DNA from: an uncultured Lewinella sp.
GTDB lineage: Bacteria > Bacteroidota > Bacteroidia > Chitinophagales > Saprospiraceae
Assembly: GCA_913057725.1 (NCBI GenBank)
Contig: CAJXOS010000028.1
Coordinates: forward strand, 1-52,500
Length of the DNA: 52,500 nt
Direction of reading: 5' to 3'
The translations under genes were made by a program, and so were the position numbers. Positions 15,851-24,536 of this stretch are shown here, piece after piece (within the stretch, counting starts at the first letter, position 1; each line of letters starts with the position of its first letter). Below the pieces are notes generated by a model, which saw nothing but the letters and a program-made list of their open reading frames with translations, was not told the origin of the DNA and ran no database searches.

Positions 15851-18133
15851 ATGGATATTAAGCAGGAAGCACTGCATTATCATGCCAAAGGCCGCCCCGG
15901 AAAAATTGAGGTCATCCCTACCAAGGAGACTGCCAATCAGCGCGACTTGTCGCTGGCTTATTCCCCCGGTGTAGCAGAGCCTTGTTTGGCAATCGACGAG
16001 AACGTCAACGATGTATATAAATATACCGCCAAGGGCAACCTGGTAGCGGTTATCAGTAACGGAACAGCTGTACTAGGCTTGGGCGATATCGGCCCGGAAG
16101 CCAGTAAGCCCGTGATGGAAGGAAAGGGATTACTCTTCAAGATCTATGCGGATATCGACTGTTTCGATTTGGAACTGGATACGAAAGATGTGGATGAGTT
16201 TATCCGCACCGTTAAGCTCTTAGAGCCCACCTTCGGTGGCGTAAACCTGGAAGATATCTCGGCGCCAGCATGTTTTGAAATTGAGGAACGCCTTAAAGAG
16301 GAACTCAATATTCCGGTCATGCACGATGATCAGCACGGTACTGCTATTATTAGTGGTGCTGCCTTGTTGAATGCATTGGAGCTGGTTGAGAAAGACATTG
16401 CGGAAGCCAAGATTATCGTTAACGGTGCCGGTGCATCAGCAATCTCCTGTACGCGAATCTACTGCTCACTAGGAGCTCGTAAGGAGAACATCTACATGTA
16501 CGATAGTAAGGGCTTGATTCATCCAGACCGTGATAACCTGGATGGTAAGAAGCCCGAGTTTGTGAACGGTACCGTACCTGCGGATACCAGCCTGGCAGAT
16601 ATTCTTGATGGTGCTGATGTTTTCATTGGCCTATCTCGAGGAAATATTCTAAGTCAGGATATGGTGAAGCGGATGGCTGCTGACCCGGTCATTTTTGCTA
16701 TGGCTAACCCTACGCCAGAGATCAGCTACGAAGATGCTACTGCGGCGCGTCCTGACTGTATCATGGCTACCGGTCGTTCAGATTATCCTAATCAGGTTAA
16801 TAATGTACTCGGCTTCCCATTCATTTTCCGTGGAGCATTGGATGTACGTGCTTCAGAGATCAATGAGGAAATGAAGTTGGCTGCCGTTCGAGCACTTGCG
16901 GACTTGGCTAAGAAACCAGTTCCTGAGATCGTTAACCTAGCCTACAGTAAGACCAACCTTACTTTCGGACGGGAGTACATTATCCCTAAACCGGTGGATC
17001 CACGACTTATCACTACGGTAGCGCCAGCGGTTGCTAAAGCAGCTATGGACAGTGGCGTAGCAAAGTACCCGATTACCGACTGGGAGGCTTATAAACTGGA
17101 GTTGGGTAAGCGTTTGGGTAACGACAATACCTTATCTAAGGTTATCGAAACCAAGGCCCGTCAAGACATCAAGCGTGTCGTTTTTGCGGATGCAGAAAAT
17201 GTATCGGTTTTGAAGGCTGCGCAGGTGGTGATTGAAGAGAAGATCGCACGTCCAATTTTGTTGGGTAACCGTGAAGTAATCCGCGCTATCGTGCAGGAGC
17301 ACAGCATCGATATTCCTGAAAGTACACCGATCATTGATCCGAAAGGGCCTGCTAACGAACACGAAGCAGAACGTCTAAAGACCTATGTTTCGACCTTGCA
17401 TAGCCGCCGTCAGCGGAAAGGTGTTACGCTGCTGGAAGCAGAGCAGTTGATGGAGGATAAGAACTACTACGGTGCCATGATGGTAGAGTTGGGTGATGCC
17501 GACGCTATGATTAGTGGCTTGAGCCGGAAGTACCCGAATACGCTTCGTCCTGCCTTGCAAATCATCGGTCCACGTGAGGGCGTTAAGAAGGTAGCCAGTA
17601 CGCATATCCTACAGACGCGTATGGGACCATTGTTCTTAGCAGACACAACGGTTAATCACTTCTTGAGTCCAGAAGATATTGCAGATATTACGGAGCTAGT
17701 AGCCGAGCAGGTGGAGACCTTTAATATCAAGCCGAAGATTGGCTTGGTGACCTACTCTAATTTTGGTTCCGTATCCAACGGCGAATCTGCCATCTTGATG
17801 CGGAAAGCTACCGCCATCGTTCATGAACGTCACCCAGACTGGATTGCTGATGGTGAGATGCAGGTTCATATGGCGCTAGACCCTGTATTGCGTCAGAAGT
17901 ACTACCCATTTTCCAAGTTGGGTGATCATCAGGTGAATACCTTGATCTTCCCAAGTCTGTCATCCGCTAATATTGCCTATAATTTGCTAGGAACTGCGGC
18001 AGGTATGGATGTGATAGGACCAGTAATGCTGGGACTTAAGAAACCTGTCCATATTCTACAGATTGGTGCAAGTGTTCGCCAGATTGTAGACATGGTAGGA
18101 ATTGCCGCGATTCACGCCCAGATGATTGACTAA
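15851..18133 (+). CDS. maeB: NADP-dependent malic enzyme with phosphotransacetylase-like domain
   Basis: A 760-residue MaeB-type enzyme that decarboxylates L-malate to pyruvate with reduction of NADP. The malic enzyme N-terminal domain (about 1-155, with [15 protein letters not shown]) is followed by the NAD(P)-binding domain (about 160-420, [10 protein letters not shown]) and a C-terminal phosphotransacetylase-like domain (about 430-760), which in this family is regulatory rather than a working acetyltransferase. The start at 15851 gives the usual MaeB length; the longer frame from 15770 adds 27 residues encoded within the leader hairpin and is rejected. moeA follows 18 bases after the stop. 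It can supply pyruvate and NADPH; a link to the preceding tryptophan catabolism is possible but not shown. Confidence 0.94.
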   Translation: MDIKQEALHYHAKGRPGKIEVIPTKETANQRDLSLAYSPGVAEPCLAIDENVNDVYKYTAKGNLVAVISNGTAVLGLGDIGPEASKPVMEGKGLLFKIYADIDCFDLELDTKDVDEFIRTVKLLEPTFGGVNLEDISAPACFEIEERLKEELNIPVMHDDQHGTAIISGAALLNALELVEKDIAEAKIIVNGAGASAISCTRIYCSLGARKENIYMYDSKGLIHPDRDNLDGKKPEFVNGTVPADTSLADILDGADVFIGLSRGNILSQDMVKRMAADPVIFAMANPTPEISYEDATAARPDCIMATGRSDYPNQVNNVLGFPFIFRGALDVRASEINEEMKLAAVRALADLAKKPVPEIVNLAYSKTNLTFGREYIIPKPVDPRLITTVAPAVAKAAMDSGVAKYPITDWEAYKLELGKRLGNDNTLSKVIETKARQDIKRVVFADAENVSVLKAAQVVIEEKIARPILLGNREVIRAIVQEHSIDIPESTPIIDPKGPANEHEAERLKTYVSTLHSRRQRKGVTLLEAEQLMEDKNYYGAMMVELGDADAMISGLSRKYPNTLRPALQIIGPREGVKKVASTHILQTRMGPLFLADTTVNHFLSPEDIADITELVAEQVETFNIKPKIGLVTYSNFGSVSNGESAILMRKATAIVHERHPDWIADGEMQVHMALDPVLRQKYYPFSKLGDHQVNTLIFPSLSSANIAYNLLGTAAGMDVIGPVMLGLKKPVHILQIGASVRQIVDMVGIAAIHAQMID

Positions 18134-18151
18134 ACTCAAATCCGTTCGAAA

Positions 18152-19345
18152 ATGATCTCAGTTTCAGAAGCTTACGATATTGTCCTTCAACAGGCGGTAG
18201 ATTTCGGTAGTGAAAAGATTGCCTTGCAAGATGGAATAGGTCGTGTGCTGCGAGAAGAATGGCATGGTGATCGCGATCTGCCTCCCTATCACCGAGTGAC
18301 AATGGATGGTATTGGTTTTCAATACGACGGTGTTCAAGGGAAATCAGAGCTTCGGATAACAGGAGTAGCAGCTGCTGGGGACCCTCAACATGTACTCACT
18401 GACCTAGGAACGTGTATGGAGGTTATGACCGGCGCTGTTTTGCCTGAGAACTGTGATACAGTGGTTCGATACGAAGATGTGGATATCTCAGACGGTATCG
18501 CTCGTATTAATGTAGATTTTGTCAAGGGACAGAATGTGCATTATAAAGGCGAAGATCGAAAGGCAGGAGACTTGCTGGTTAAACCTGGTACGGTCATTAG
18601 TCCAAGTGAGATTGGGGTAGGAGCCAGCATTGGTCAGCATGAGATCGAGGTAGCTCGATTGCCGCGTACGATGATTATTTCAACCGGAAACGAGCTGGTC
18701 GAAATTCATGAAACGCCTGCGCCGCATCAAATCCGCCGTGGTAATGTGTATCGTCTCGAAGCTAGTCTACGACATCTAGGCTTAAGTGTTGATACCGCAC
18801 ATTTATTGGATGACGAAGCAGAGATCAAAGCTAAAGTGAGTGAGTATCTTACCACTTATGATGTTCTTGTTTTGAGTGGTGGTGTTTCTAAGGGTAAGTT
18901 CGACTATCTGCCTACAGCTTTAGCTGAGTTGGGCGTTGAAAAACGTTTCCACCGCATTGCGCAACGGCCTGGTAAACCATTTTGGTTTGGTCATCATGTG
19001 GAGAAAGAGACTACTGTATTTGCACTACCTGGCAATCCTGTTTCTTCCTTTATGTGTACGCAAGTATATCTTATGGATTGGCTACGGGCTTCATTGGGTA
19101 TGCCGCTGGCAAATCGCCCTCATGCGATCTTGCAAGCCTCAGTAGACTTCAAGCCAGACTTGACTTATTTTCTGGAAGTTTCTGTAAGCTATAATGAGGA
19201 TGGGCAAATATTAGCAGAACCCAAGAAAGGACACGGTTCTGGTGATTTGGCTAACCTCCTGCGGGGTGATGCCTTTATTCGCCTGCCGCGAGGCAAGGAT
19301 CATTTTGAGGCGGGAGAGATCTATCCGTTGTATTTCTACCGGTAA
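18152..19345 (+). CDS. moeA: Molybdopterin molybdenumtransferase MoeA
   Basis: A 397-residue protein that inserts molybdate into adenylated molybdopterin, the last step of molybdenum cofactor synthesis. It shows the MoeA domain order: N-terminal region with LPPYHRVTMDGIGF (the usual form is MDGYA), central part with GAVLPENCDTVVRYED, then the MPT-binding domain with IISTGNELVE, VLSGGVSKGKFDYLP and ALPGNPVSSFM, and a C-terminal beta domain. No other cofactor-synthesis gene lies in the window, so it is separated from moaABCE or mobA. The gene is 18 bases behind maeB and probably in the same transcript, which ends at the terminator at 19380-19411. Confidence 0.9.
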   Translation: MISVSEAYDIVLQQAVDFGSEKIALQDGIGRVLREEWHGDRDLPPYHRVTMDGIGFQYDGVQGKSELRITGVAAAGDPQHVLTDLGTCMEVMTGAVLPENCDTVVRYEDVDISDGIARINVDFVKGQNVHYKGEDRKAGDLLVKPGTVISPSEIGVGASIGQHEIEVARLPRTMIISTGNELVEIHETPAPHQIRRGNVYRLEASLRHLGLSVDTAHLLDDEAEIKAKVSEYLTTYDVLVLSGGVSKGKFDYLPTALAELGVEKRFHRIAQRPGKPFWFGHHVEKETTVFALPGNPVSSFMCTQVYLMDWLRASLGMPLANRPHAILQASVDFKPDLTYFLEVSVSYNEDGQILAEPKKGHGSGDLANLLRGDAFIRLPRGKDHFEAGEIYPLYFYR

Positions 19346-19379
19346 ACTTCAAGAGTTTACAAATCTTCATCAAAATATT

Positions 19380-19411
19380 AGAGGTAGAGGGAATTCGATC
19401 CCTCTACCTCT
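19380..19411 (+). terminator. Strong terminator after moeA
   Basis: A perfect 13-bp stem (AGAGGTAGAGGGA and its complement at 19399-19411) with the 6-base loop ATTCGA, followed by TTCTTTAT. It lies between two converging genes and, read on the minus strand, is followed by an A/T-rich run (AATATTTT), so it may end both transcripts. Confidence 0.85.
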
Positions 19412-19435
19412 TTCTTTATCTGTTCCAGCCAAGGT

Positions 19436-20992
19436 TTATCTCACCTTAACCATACGCAGTGTACGCTGACTGGTCTTTGTCTGAATGCGGCAGTAATAGG
19501 TGCCAGTAGGGAGCTCTGATAGATCCATCGTGATCCTATGATCACCAGCGGGGAAGGTTCGATTGCTGATCACCTTCAACTCATGGCCGATCACATCAAA
19601 GATGCTGATCTTCACCCATTCATTGTCGGTGCTCAATTCCAAGGTAGTATTGCGTTGGAATGGATTCGGATATACCTTAATGGGTGAACCTTCTGCTAGC
19701 GGAGAACTTACATCCGTTGCGGCGCAGTCTCTTAGTATGGGAATGTGTTGGAATTCCTCAAAGAGCATGTCTCTTACATCATTATCCGTAAGCCCGAACC
19801 AATCCATAAGCACGGATCCATACACGGAGCGGAAGTCATACTGCATGGGAACTCCTTCCTGATTATCCACATCCTGCGAAATTTCCGGATTATCACCAAT
19901 GACTCCGGCATTTACACACGAACCAAAGACTACTAAGGGGGCAGCTGTACCGTGGTCCGTACCAAAACTGGCATTGGAGCGAATACGCCGGCCAAACTCT
20001 GAGTACGTCATGCCAAGAACACGCTCTTCTAGACCTAGCAGACGAAGGTCGTCTTGGAAGGCACAAATTGCATCTCCCAGTGTTTTGAGTAGGTTAGCAT
20101 GAACCCCAGTTGTTGATTCGCCATCTACTGTCTGATCAGCATGCGTGTCAAAGCCACCAAGGCTAACAACATAGATTTTAGTGCCTAAGCCACCTGAAAT
20201 AAGTCGGGCCACCGTCCGTAACTTGATAGCTAGTTCATTATCGTCCGGGTATTTGTCCGATAAGCTAGCGCCTGCGGCATTTGCTGCCTCAATGACATCG
20301 TTGTATGAGTTGGTTTGCTCAATGGTGTTGATCATGAAGGCCAACCTGTTGCCATAACAGCCAGCAGCCAAGTCGTTGTTGGCAGGAGCAGCTAGTGCAC
20401 TCAAGTTTTCGGGATCAACCACAGCTAAGCTGAAGTTGCCACTCATGCCTTGGCAAGTTTCCGTTACAACGGAGCCTATCGTCATAGCTAGTGGATCGGG
20501 GCAATCCTCATTTGGGTAATTCTCAGGATACCCAGGAAATTGAGAATCCAGGTAACGTCCTAGCCATCCTGTATCTAAGAATTCATTGGCAGCAGAGGCG
20601 GTATGCCAGATATCCAGAGACCGGAAGTGGGAACGGTTTTGGTTCGGATAACCAACACTTTGGACAATATTGGCCTTACCATCGTTGAATACCTCCTCGA
20701 GGCCGGTCAATGATGGGTGTAGAGCTACCGTGTCCGTAATGTTGAGGAACTGATCCTCTGGAATAATGATATTGCTACGCACAGCAGCAAGATTATCCTG
20801 CTGGTCGCGAGGGATAATGGTGGCCAGGCCGTCGTTTCCACCGTTTAGCTGGATGAGTACCAAGACACGGTCGCTATCGCCATTGAGAAGACTAAGAAAT
20901 GATCGGTCGGAAATGGCTGATACCGGTACACCACCCAATAAGAGCGGCGCTGAAATCAAACTACTTTTTTGAAGGAAAGATCTTCTTTTCAT
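19436..20992 (-). CDS. DUF1501 secreted protein with T9SS type A sorting domain
   Basis: A 518-residue protein beginning MKRRSFLQKSSLISAPLLLGG, a twin-arginine-like export signal. The DUF1501 domain occupies about 30-420 and has sulfatase/phosphatase-like landmarks: LIQLNGGNDGLATIIP, SLGGFDTHADQ, YSEFGRRIRSNASFGTDHGTAAPL. The last 80 residues (about 440-518), starting KVYPNPFQRNTTLELS, are a T9SS type A sorting domain. DUF1501 proteins are almost always encoded next to a DUF1800 protein, as here, where DUF1800 is upstream by 23 bases. Biochemical activity is not established; the metal-site-like residues suggest a hydrolase. Probably exported to the cell surface or medium. Confidence 0.85.
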   Translation of the reverse strand: MKRRSFLQKSSLISAPLLLGGVPVSAISDRSFLSLLNGDSDRVLVLIQLNGGNDGLATIIPRDQQDNLAAVRSNIIIPEDQFLNITDTVALHPSLTGLEEVFNDGKANIVQSVGYPNQNRSHFRSLDIWHTASAANEFLDTGWLGRYLDSQFPGYPENYPNEDCPDPLAMTIGSVVTETCQGMSGNFSLAVVDPENLSALAAPANNDLAAGCYGNRLAFMINTIEQTNSYNDVIEAANAAGASLSDKYPDDNELAIKLRTVARLISGGLGTKIYVVSLGGFDTHADQTVDGESTTGVHANLLKTLGDAICAFQDDLRLLGLEERVLGMTYSEFGRRIRSNASFGTDHGTAAPLVVFGSCVNAGVIGDNPEISQDVDNQEGVPMQYDFRSVYGSVLMDWFGLTDNDVRDMLFEEFQHIPILRDCAATDVSSPLAEGSPIKVYPNPFQRNTTLELSTDNEWVKISIFDVIGHELKVISNRTFPAGDHRITMDLSELPTGTYYCRIQTKTSQRTLRMVKVR

Positions 20993-21015
20993 CGTTCTGT
21001 CTTTTGGAGTGGTGA

Positions 21016-22668
21016 TTAAATGATGTGGAATTCAGGCATCTTCAATAGTGTACTGAAGACTGCTTCCAATTTTGTGAGTACAGCATTACGGAGATCAGGA
21101 TTATCAGGATCCTGCAAGTAGTCCGAGTACTCGATTGTCCACTCAAAGTCAGGTAGACCCGGAATAAGAATTTCTTTCAGAAAATCGCGTTGATTTTCTG
21201 CTATTGGGAAGGCAAATAGATATAGGCCTATTTGTTCCAGTAAGCTGTTTGGATCTAAATTGTTCTCCATTTCAGCTATGAATGCCAGGAGGTCGGCTTC
21301 AAATCGTAAACCACTAACATTAAAACCTCCGATGAGCTGCTCACCGATTCGTTGTCGGTTGGTGAGCGATACGGAATTAATCCATATTTCATAGAAGCCT
21401 GGCGATTGGTAGAAGGCCTTCCAGCCTGCCACAGAGGGTAACGACAACACTTGCATCTCCAAACCCACATTTATCCGCCGAATCTGATTCCAGAAACGGT
21501 AATCGATGAATAGCCCAGCGTCTGCGTTGTCCATCCCCAGGCTGTTGATAATGCGGAATACAAAATCAATTGGGTGGCTTACCATACAGCCAAAGTGGGC
21601 TGTGTCGAAGAAGTAGGTACTACTAAGCAAGGCTTCTAGTGCTCCTTGAACTTCGTAGTTATCATCGATCATAATCTGGGCCATCGGTTCTATGATGTTG
21701 GCCTCAATTACCGGATCAATGTTAGCTCCTACAAACCAAATATGCAGTTGTCGACAAATGTATCGCGCGACCTCTGATTTTTGTAGTATATGGTCAATGA
21801 CTACTTTGTATTCTTGGTCACCTGCATCGGAAATTACCGCATTGTCGAAACGATGTGACAACTGCTTTTCACCGGTGTCATGACGATTCGCTATAAAGGC
21901 AGCCCCAGGTACACCTGTATCCAGGAAACGAGCTCTCCAGCCAGTCAATGCTCTTGCCATTTGTACTACATCATCTTCCGTGTAATTTGTGTAGTCACCA
22001 GGCCCAACAGCTTCGCCGCGGCCAATAGTGAATAGCTCGAGTAATTCACGTGCGTAGTTCTCATTCGGTGCTTGTCGGCTATTTTGGTGACCGTTAAGAA
22101 AAAGCAGCATAGCAGGTGAAACCGTGACTTCTTCGGCAAGCGTACGAAAGTTACCCAGTGCATGAGTTCGCAGAAGGTTGAGAAACTGATATCCCCGTTG
22201 AGTATTATTGTCGGCTAGGGCAAAGTGGTTTGACCAGAATAACACCATCTTTTCGCGGATGGAAACATTGTGGTTCATCATTAAACCCAATTGCCAGCCA
22301 TGTAAGGAGCGATTTCTTCCTCCATTAAGGCCCGGTGGGGCTGGATTTGGCGGAATACTTGCAATCCAAGTTTCACCTAAGGGTACGTTGGGGTCGTTTT
22401 CATAGTCATAGTAAATCGGAGGATCTGGCATTGGTTGCGGGCTGAATAGCTGCCCGATGGTAACCGCTAATCCTTCTGATACGGACTGCTTAATTTGTAC
22501 GGGAGTTGGCCCAAAAATGGTTCGGCGCAGGAGGTGTGCTGCTTGCAGCGTCCCCCATTCCCCTGTATAAGGGGCTAGTGTAGTAGTAGTGGCAGTAGCG
22601 ACTGCAGCGGTGGGACGTACCGCTGTTTTAGTGCCTCTGCGCATTGAGAGGAAGGATCTTCTGTCCAT
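21016..22668 (-). CDS. DUF1800 family protein, partner of DUF1501
   Basis: A 550-residue DUF1800 protein. The domain spans about 40-540, with typical segments AAHLLRRTIFGPT near the start, LGNFRTLAEEVTVSPAMLLFLNG in the middle, and NENYARELLELFTIG. The start was placed at 22668 (MDRRSFLSMRRG), which has the RRSFL pattern also seen in the DUF1501 partner. The frame is open to 22722, but those extra 18 residues look unrelated and would run into the palindrome at 22700-22717. An unusual Ala/Thr-rich stretch lies at about 15-30. No T9SS sorting domain is visible here, unlike in its partner. The DUF1501 gene follows 23 bases downstream. Function is unknown. Confidence 0.82.
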   Translation of the reverse strand: MDRRSFLSMRRGTKTAVRPTAAVATATTTTLAPYTGEWGTLQAAHLLRRTIFGPTPVQIKQSVSEGLAVTIGQLFSPQPMPDPPIYYDYENDPNVPLGETWIASIPPNPAPPGLNGGRNRSLHGWQLGLMMNHNVSIREKMVLFWSNHFALADNNTQRGYQFLNLLRTHALGNFRTLAEEVTVSPAMLLFLNGHQNSRQAPNENYARELLELFTIGRGEAVGPGDYTNYTEDDVVQMARALTGWRARFLDTGVPGAAFIANRHDTGEKQLSHRFDNAVISDAGDQEYKVVIDHILQKSEVARYICRQLHIWFVGANIDPVIEANIIEPMAQIMIDDNYEVQGALEALLSSTYFFDTAHFGCMVSHPIDFVFRIINSLGMDNADAGLFIDYRFWNQIRRINVGLEMQVLSLPSVAGWKAFYQSPGFYEIWINSVSLTNRQRIGEQLIGGFNVSGLRFEADLLAFIAEMENNLDPNSLLEQIGLYLFAFPIAENQRDFLKEILIPGLPDFEWTIEYSDYLQDPDNPDLRNAVLTKLEAVFSTLLKMPEFHII

Positions 22669-22699
22669 AATTGATGATTTTAACACACTAATCAAAGCC

Positions 22700-22717
22700 A
22701 TGTAACGGCGGTTACAT
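22700..22717. promoter_or_regulatory. 18-bp palindrome upstream of DUF1800-DUF1501
   Basis: ATGTAAC-GGCG-GTTACAT: perfect 7-base arms around a 4-base centre, 31 bases upstream of the DUF1800 start codon. The short centre and symmetric arms fit a dimeric regulator's operator. No regulator gene is adjacent. Confidence 0.5.
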
Positions 22718-22813
22718 CGCATTCAAACAGGGATACCAAAACGAGTTACGGGCTAAACAGAAATACGTGAATAGGACCGGAAGAAAGTCCGGAGGTTTAA
22801 TTCAAAGTAGCGA

Positions 22814-22846
22814 TTTGGCTAGAAAGATAGAAAAAAAATAACTTTG
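22814..22846 (+). promoter_or_regulatory. Bacteroidota promoter for the Pycsar-effector-like gene
   Basis: A -33 TTTG at 22814-22817 and an exact -7 TAACTTTG at 22839-22846 are separated by 21 bases, close to the Bacteroidota consensus. The ATG at 22882 would lie about 30 bases downstream of the transcription start. This is the best two-part promoter seen in the window. Confidence 0.65.
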
Positions 22847-22881
22847 CTGAACCTTTTTCAATCTCCAATGTCTTAAACCAC

Positions 22882-23457
22882 ATGCAAAAAGAGCTCGAAC
22901 GAATAAACGTTCCAAAGGATGATAAAATAGTCTTTTCTAAAGAGACGGTCAACGTTATTCGTACTACCATGCGAAATAACATCGAGCTCACTGCGATTGC
23001 CGATAACAAGGCCAATGTACTGCTGAGTTTAAATGCTGTGATGATCGCCTTTGTGGTGCCATTGGCCATTTCGAACGTCGATGTGATCGTCCAGTATACG
23101 CTGTTTATCCCATTGGTGATTATGGCGATTACCTGCTTTGCTACGATCTATCTCTCAACGCTGGTACTTGCTCCGTTCCGCTTTGATACGTTCAATAAGG
23201 ATTTACCGGCTTCAATGGAGCCCAGCCCCTTCTTCTTTGGAACGGCTTATGATATGTCCTTGACGGAATATTATGATCGGCTTATTTCTACCACAAATGA
23301 CAAAGCAAAGACGCGGCAATTCATTTCACAGGACCTGTTTTTTATTGGTCGCCGATTGGGTGAAAAGATGGCATTGATTCGCCAGAGTTTTCAAATTTTC
23401 CGGGCCGGTATCTTCCTGACGCTACTGTCGACCGCCTTAGTATTGCTTCTTTCTTAG
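22882..23457 (+). CDS. Pycsar-effector-like membrane protein (DUF5706)
   Basis: A 191-residue membrane protein. The segment TAIADNKANVLLSLNAVMIAF (37-57) matches the ADNKAxxLLSxNA signature at the start of DUF5706 and of the PycTM effectors of Pycsar anti-phage systems. Membrane helices lie at about 46-64, 68-95 and 172-190, with a soluble loop of roughly 75 residues between. In Pycsar, a phage-activated cyclase makes cCMP or cUMP, which triggers the effector to break the inner membrane. No pyrimidine cyclase is encoded within several kilobases here, and the gene has its own promoter. It may be an orphan effector, respond to a distant cyclase, or have a housekeeping role, since DUF5706 is also found outside defence systems. 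Confidence 0.75.
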   Translation: MQKELERINVPKDDKIVFSKETVNVIRTTMRNNIELTAIADNKANVLLSLNAVMIAFVVPLAISNVDVIVQYTLFIPLVIMAITCFATIYLSTLVLAPFRFDTFNKDLPASMEPSPFFFGTAYDMSLTEYYDRLISTTNDKAKTRQFISQDLFFIGRRLGEKMALIRQSFQIFRAGIFLTLLSTALVLLLS

Positions 23458-23515
23458 TAATTAGAAGTTACAGAACCGTTCTTGATAGAGACTGTAATGG
23501 AAAGTATGATTCCTT

Positions 23516-23887
23516 TTACTCCTCGACCCATCCTTCGATGAACAGCTTCTCGGCCTTGCGATAGCCATTGAAGTAGACCTTAATCCACTTGTTGAAGTAT
23601 CCGGTGTCTTCCGCATCATACTCAATGTAGATGTGTCCCATGGAATCGGGAGCAACGCGGACATCTTCCCATTCCGGGCTGGTACAACCACATGCAGTAC
23701 GAACATTGTCGATGTACAGCGAATCTCCGCTTAAATTCTTGAACGAGAAAACGTAAGTAACGGGTGTTCCGCGTTCCAGATCTCCGAAATCATGAGTGGT
23801 GTCAGACTGCCATTCAACTGGGGCAGTAGGAGGTAGGGAAAGCCACACAAGGCTACTCACAATTAGCGCAAGGAAACTGGTCTTCAT
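23516..23887 (-). CDS. DUF1573 secreted protein
   Basis: A 123-residue protein with an N-terminal signal peptide (about 1-20) and one DUF1573 domain, an Ig-like fold common in Bacteroidota. The hallmarks are HDFGDLERGTPVTYVFSFKN (33-52) and the ACGCTSPEW motif following the next strands. The domain is an export-associated, probably periplasmic module with unknown partner. The gene follows the DUF2452 gene by 56 bases in the same direction. Confidence 0.85.
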   Translation of the reverse strand: MKTSFLALIVSSLVWLSLPPTAPVEWQSDTTHDFGDLERGTPVTYVFSFKNLSGDSLYIDNVRTACGCTSPEWEDVRVAPDSMGHIYIEYDAEDTGYFNKWIKVYFNGYRKAEKLFIEGWVEE

Positions 23888-23943
23888 CTAGTAGTTTTTT
23901 GGTTGTCCATCCCAATATCAAACGCTGGAGAATGGACTTGATC

Positions 23944-24417
23944 CTAATTGTCTTCACTTTGAACGGATTCCAGGATCTCCCAGGTATGATCAGCGAGCAT
24001 TTTTACGGTAGCCACAAAGGCATAAGGTGGCTTAGAACCCCATTCTGAGGGGCTAACCATAGAAAGTACAGTCAAGCCATTTGAACGTCGATATAAGTAG
24101 TAAGTCCTGCCTATTAGCGGCTCAAAGTTCATGTCCGTCTGATAGATTTCTTCTGACAGTTGCACGCGCTCATGTAGTTTGCGGGCTTGCTCTGCTAGTA
24201 AATCTATTTGCTCTTTGATCTGAGCTAGTTGCAAATCGGTTTGCTCATACATAGCCGCAACGGCACGACCTTTTACCCGACCCTTGTCGATGGGCTTGAT
24301 AACCGCTCCTCCAACAGTATGCGCGTAGGGGAGGAGGTGCGGGTTTTCCGCAATTTTATCTGGATCGATGGGGTTGACCCATTGCTCTTCTTGCTTCTCT
24401 TTTTCTTCTTCCTGCAT
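23944..24417 (-). CDS. DUF2452 (C1orf50-like) protein
   Basis: A 157-residue cytoplasmic protein. After an acidic, Glu/Lys-rich start (1-12), it has a helical middle with AQIKEQIDLLAEQARKLHERV (65-85) and a conserved C-terminal part YYLYRRSNGLTVLSMVSPSEWG (105-127). These match the DUF2452 family, which includes human C1orf50. No function is established. It is transcribed from the -7 element at 24465-24472, directly behind the terminator of the coiled-coil gene. Confidence 0.75.
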   Translation of the reverse strand: MQEEEKEKQEEQWVNPIDPDKIAENPHLLPYAHTVGGAVIKPIDKGRVKGRAVAAMYEQTDLQLAQIKEQIDLLAEQARKLHERVQLSEEIYQTDMNFEPLIGRTYYLYRRSNGLTVLSMVSPSEWGSKPPYAFVATVKMLADHTWEILESVQSEDN

Positions 24418-24464
24418 TTACGGAGTCAATTTTAAAGGGATAACAATACCCTTAGCCGCAGGTT

Positions 24465-24472
24465 CAAAGGTA
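24465..24472 (-). promoter_or_regulatory. Bacteroidota -7 promoter element for DUF2452 gene
   Basis: On the minus strand this reads TACCTTTG, an exact TAnnTTTG match about 48 bases before the ATG. No TTTG is found at the -33 spacing. It begins only 6 bases after the preceding terminator stem. Confidence 0.45.
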
Positions 24473-24478
24473 AAACAA

Positions 24479-24517
24479 AAACGGTACGACCGCCACATCT
24501 GGGCCATCGTACCGTTT
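24479..24517 (-). terminator. Terminator of the coiled-coil membrane protein gene
   Basis: AAACGGTACGA and TCGTACCGTTT form a perfect 11-bp stem around a 17-base loop. On the minus strand the stem is followed by TTGTTTT, completing an intrinsic terminator. It starts 20 bases after the stop codon of the 24537-25613 gene. Confidence 0.8.
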
Positions 24518-24536
24518 CAGTAATGTCATGCAAATA

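Noticed and set aside
22777-22792. Small hairpin CCGGA-AGAAAG-TCCGG between the DUF1800 start and the Pycsar-like gene
   Set aside because: Five pairs only; no T-run and no other support.
23468-23497. Weak hairpin between the converging Pycsar-like and DUF1573 genes
   Set aside because: Six pairs around an 18-base loop; not clearly a terminator.
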